Source of the DNA: Torreya grandis
Lineage: Eukaryota; Streptophyta; Pinopsida; Cupressales; Taxaceae
DNA length: 64,000 bases
Reading direction: 5' to 3'
Assembly: GCA_037957365.1 (NCBI GenBank)
Contig: JARHVA010003185.1
Span: forward strand, 102,501-166,500
Program-made: the position numbers and the translations under genes
Notes under the pieces: generated by a model
What the model was told of the DNA's origin: nothing
The model's input: the letters and a program-made list of their open reading frames with translations, nothing else
Databases searched by the model: none
Part shown: positions 62,400 to 64,000 of the stretch, piece after piece
How the letters are laid out: each line of letters opens with the position of its first letter
Numbering within the stretch: the first letter of the stretch is position 1

Positions 62400-62860
62400 C
62401 ATTGAAACTATGTGTCCTTCTTCCAAGCCCTCTATTGAATTCCTTGAAGAGGACATGATCAATGATGAGATTCATTTTCATGCTAATTATCCACCACTCT
62501 TTATCAAAATAGCCATTAATGCCACTCTTATCCAAAATTTTCTAGTTGATGAAGGCTCTAGTATTAATGTGACATCTTTATGGATTATACAACAACTTGG
62601 TTATAACAAGGATCATCTCAAGCAAACTCATCTTACTTTTCATGGTTTTGATAAGACTAATCAAAAACCACTTGGTTGTATTTTGGCTTCCATTAACCAT
62701 TGGACCTAAAAGAGTTTGAACTAAGCTTATGGTATTTGATCTTCTTTTATCTTATAACATACTCCTTGGTCCTCTATGGACTCATAAAATGAGTGTCATT
62801 ACTTATTTTGGTAGTTAATGTATTAAATTCTTACATAATGTAAAATGATATAAGCATGAA
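62400..62860 (+). pseudogene. Aspartic protease remnant of element 6
   Basis: The open frame 62,410-62,706 contains HANYPPLFIKIAINATLIQN, the active-site strand FLVDEGSSINVTSLWIIQQL and LTFHGFDKTNQKPLGCI. After a stop and frameshift, LLSYNILLGP then W closes the domain. The first half and ending are normal retropepsin. The active site is DEG instead of D(S/T)G, the same as in element 5, which suggests either a lineage-wide change or parallel decay. Confidence 0.8.
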
Positions 62861-63850
62861 GTTGATCCCAACCCATGGAGCATTCAGCTTCCCCATCCTA
62901 AATCACAATATTGTATTCCTACCATTCCTAAAATCAATAGTCCTCCTTTACCCAAGTTCATCAACATGAATCTTGATTTACAGGTTACTCTTATAGATTT
63001 TGATGATGATGAGGCTAACAATTTGTGACGTACTTGAAATACTACCAAGTTACCTCCCTACATTTTGTAATGGATTCTTCCTTCTCTATTACCAAGAGAC
63101 CGTATTATTCTTTTCATGGATGAGATTACCAATTTTTTCCTCCATGCAATGCTTAGGAACCTTCTCTACCATAAGATGCCTTCACTTGAAATTATTTTAG
63201 AGTGGCCAAATTATTTCAACATCCTCTCATCATGTCTCCTCATGCATTTAGTAATATCAAGATTTCACCCTCTAAAATTCCCCCTAATTCTAAATCATGT
63301 ACAATTTCTCCAACATATGATGAACACTATATCATGTCCCAAGATCAATCTAGAGACTTGGATGTCTAGCATTACTAGAAAAACTTAGCCTAAATTCATG
63401 CTTTTAATTAGGATGTTCATACCATTTCTATGGATCATACCTTAGATCCTGAGGGTCATGTGTCTATTATCAATCAAAATTACACCCTTGTGAAGGTATT
63501 TTTAGGCCTTCAAAGTCTGTTAAAACATGGAAACAATCCTAGGATATGGGTGACCTAGTCAGTGGATTAAATCTCTAGATTGTAAGGGCTAGCTCCCTTT
63601 GGTGTATCAATTAGGATATTTTCTCTATGCTACAAAATTCTTAGGAAAAGAGAGAAAGTAAACTTGAAAGAAAATCCTATCTAATAATGGTGATACACAT
63701 AAATTATTGGTTGGTCCACTTAATTAGAGCTCCTAAAAACACTGATTTAAACAAGAAAAAGGTTGAACTTTCAACTCCAATTGACCAATATGCATAAGTA
63801 TTTCATGAAAAGGTTCTATATTATGATCAAAGCTTGAGGGAAATGATGGA
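62861..63850 (+). pseudogene. Unknown ORF after protease in element 6
   Basis: Readable pieces include LPRDRIILFMDEITNFFLHA at about 63,087 and, in another frame, DVHTISMDHTLDPEGHVSI at about 63,408, then LKHGNNPRIWV and LNKKKVELSTPIDQY at about 63,750. There is no RT fingers or palm motif. I do not recognise the family. It corresponds in position to the unknown ORF of element 5. Confidence 0.45.
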
Positions 63851-64000
63851 ATAGGCCTAATTTCAAGGCACTAACTAGCCACTTGCATCTACTATAAACT
63901 CAACCAAGAGACATAAAATATATAACATGACCTACACAAATTGATCAACTATGCTGCTAGATAAGAATCAAGACTTGACAAGGAAGATAAATTTTATCAC

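Larger units (their letters stand above)
57578..64000 (+). mobile_element. Element 6: + strand relative of element 5, truncated by the window end
   Basis: LTR (57,578-58,747), PBS, long dyad-rich leader, gag (60.54-62.08 kb), protease (62.4-62.85 kb) and an unknown downstream ORF, matching element 5 in order and sequence but on the opposite strand. It cut the copia gag between codons. The 3' LTR is not in the window. Confidence 0.85.

Overview
The window looks like intergenic heterochromatin from a land plant, probably one with a large, repeat-rich genome. The sequence is strongly AT-rich and CpG-poor. I found no intact host gene, tRNA or rRNA. Nearly everything recognisable is decayed LTR retrotransposon, mostly Ty3/gypsy with one Ty1/copia fragment. 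Reading frames are broken mainly by TAG/TAA/TGA at expected Trp, Gln and Arg positions, as expected after long cytosine methylation and deamination. The species cannot be named from this sequence.

Left part (1-14.6 kb): a chromovirus-like gypsy element on the + strand (element 1: PBS at 1641, gag, protease, RT, RNase H, integrase, chromodomain-like tail, PPT at 13.52 kb). Its RT is split at 4,018 by a nested 6.9-kb LTR element (element 2, 4,019-10,947) with 1.2-kb LTRs, a 5-bp target duplication GGTTG and no recognisable gag/pol (LARD-like). A large TG/TA/CA microsatellite hairpin sits in the protease of element 1.

Middle-left (14.7-32.1 kb): a nine-copy 86-bp minisatellite, then a Tat-like gypsy element (element 3) with an upstream proline-rich ORF, gag, protease, an extra RNase H before RT, RT lacking its N-terminal half, RNase H and integrase. 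A 79-bp tandem array with near-perfect palindromes follows, then a second gypsy pol (element 4, about 29.1-32.05 kb).

Middle-right (32.1-53.1 kb): two copies of a 0.43-kb LTR-like block (32.16 and 52.67 kb), a minus-strand gag next to the second copy, and a 61-bp minisatellite split by element 5. Element 5 (34,473-49,255, minus strand, 1,218-bp LTRs, TSD CATTG) encodes decayed Tat-like gag and protease but no visible RT or integrase. It carries an antisense remnant resembling the plant mobile domain (PMD) family.

Right end (55.9-64 kb): a copia gag fragment is cut at 57,577 by element 6, a + strand relative of element 5 that runs off the window. Elements 5 and 6 share a striking feature: about twenty copies of a 29-bp dyad (13-bp arms around CTAGGTYGAC with a constant 3-bp centre) in LTRs and leader regions, and near the antisense PMD-like ORF. 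This dyad family plus a Gag-Pro element with a PMD passenger is the best candidate for something undescribed.
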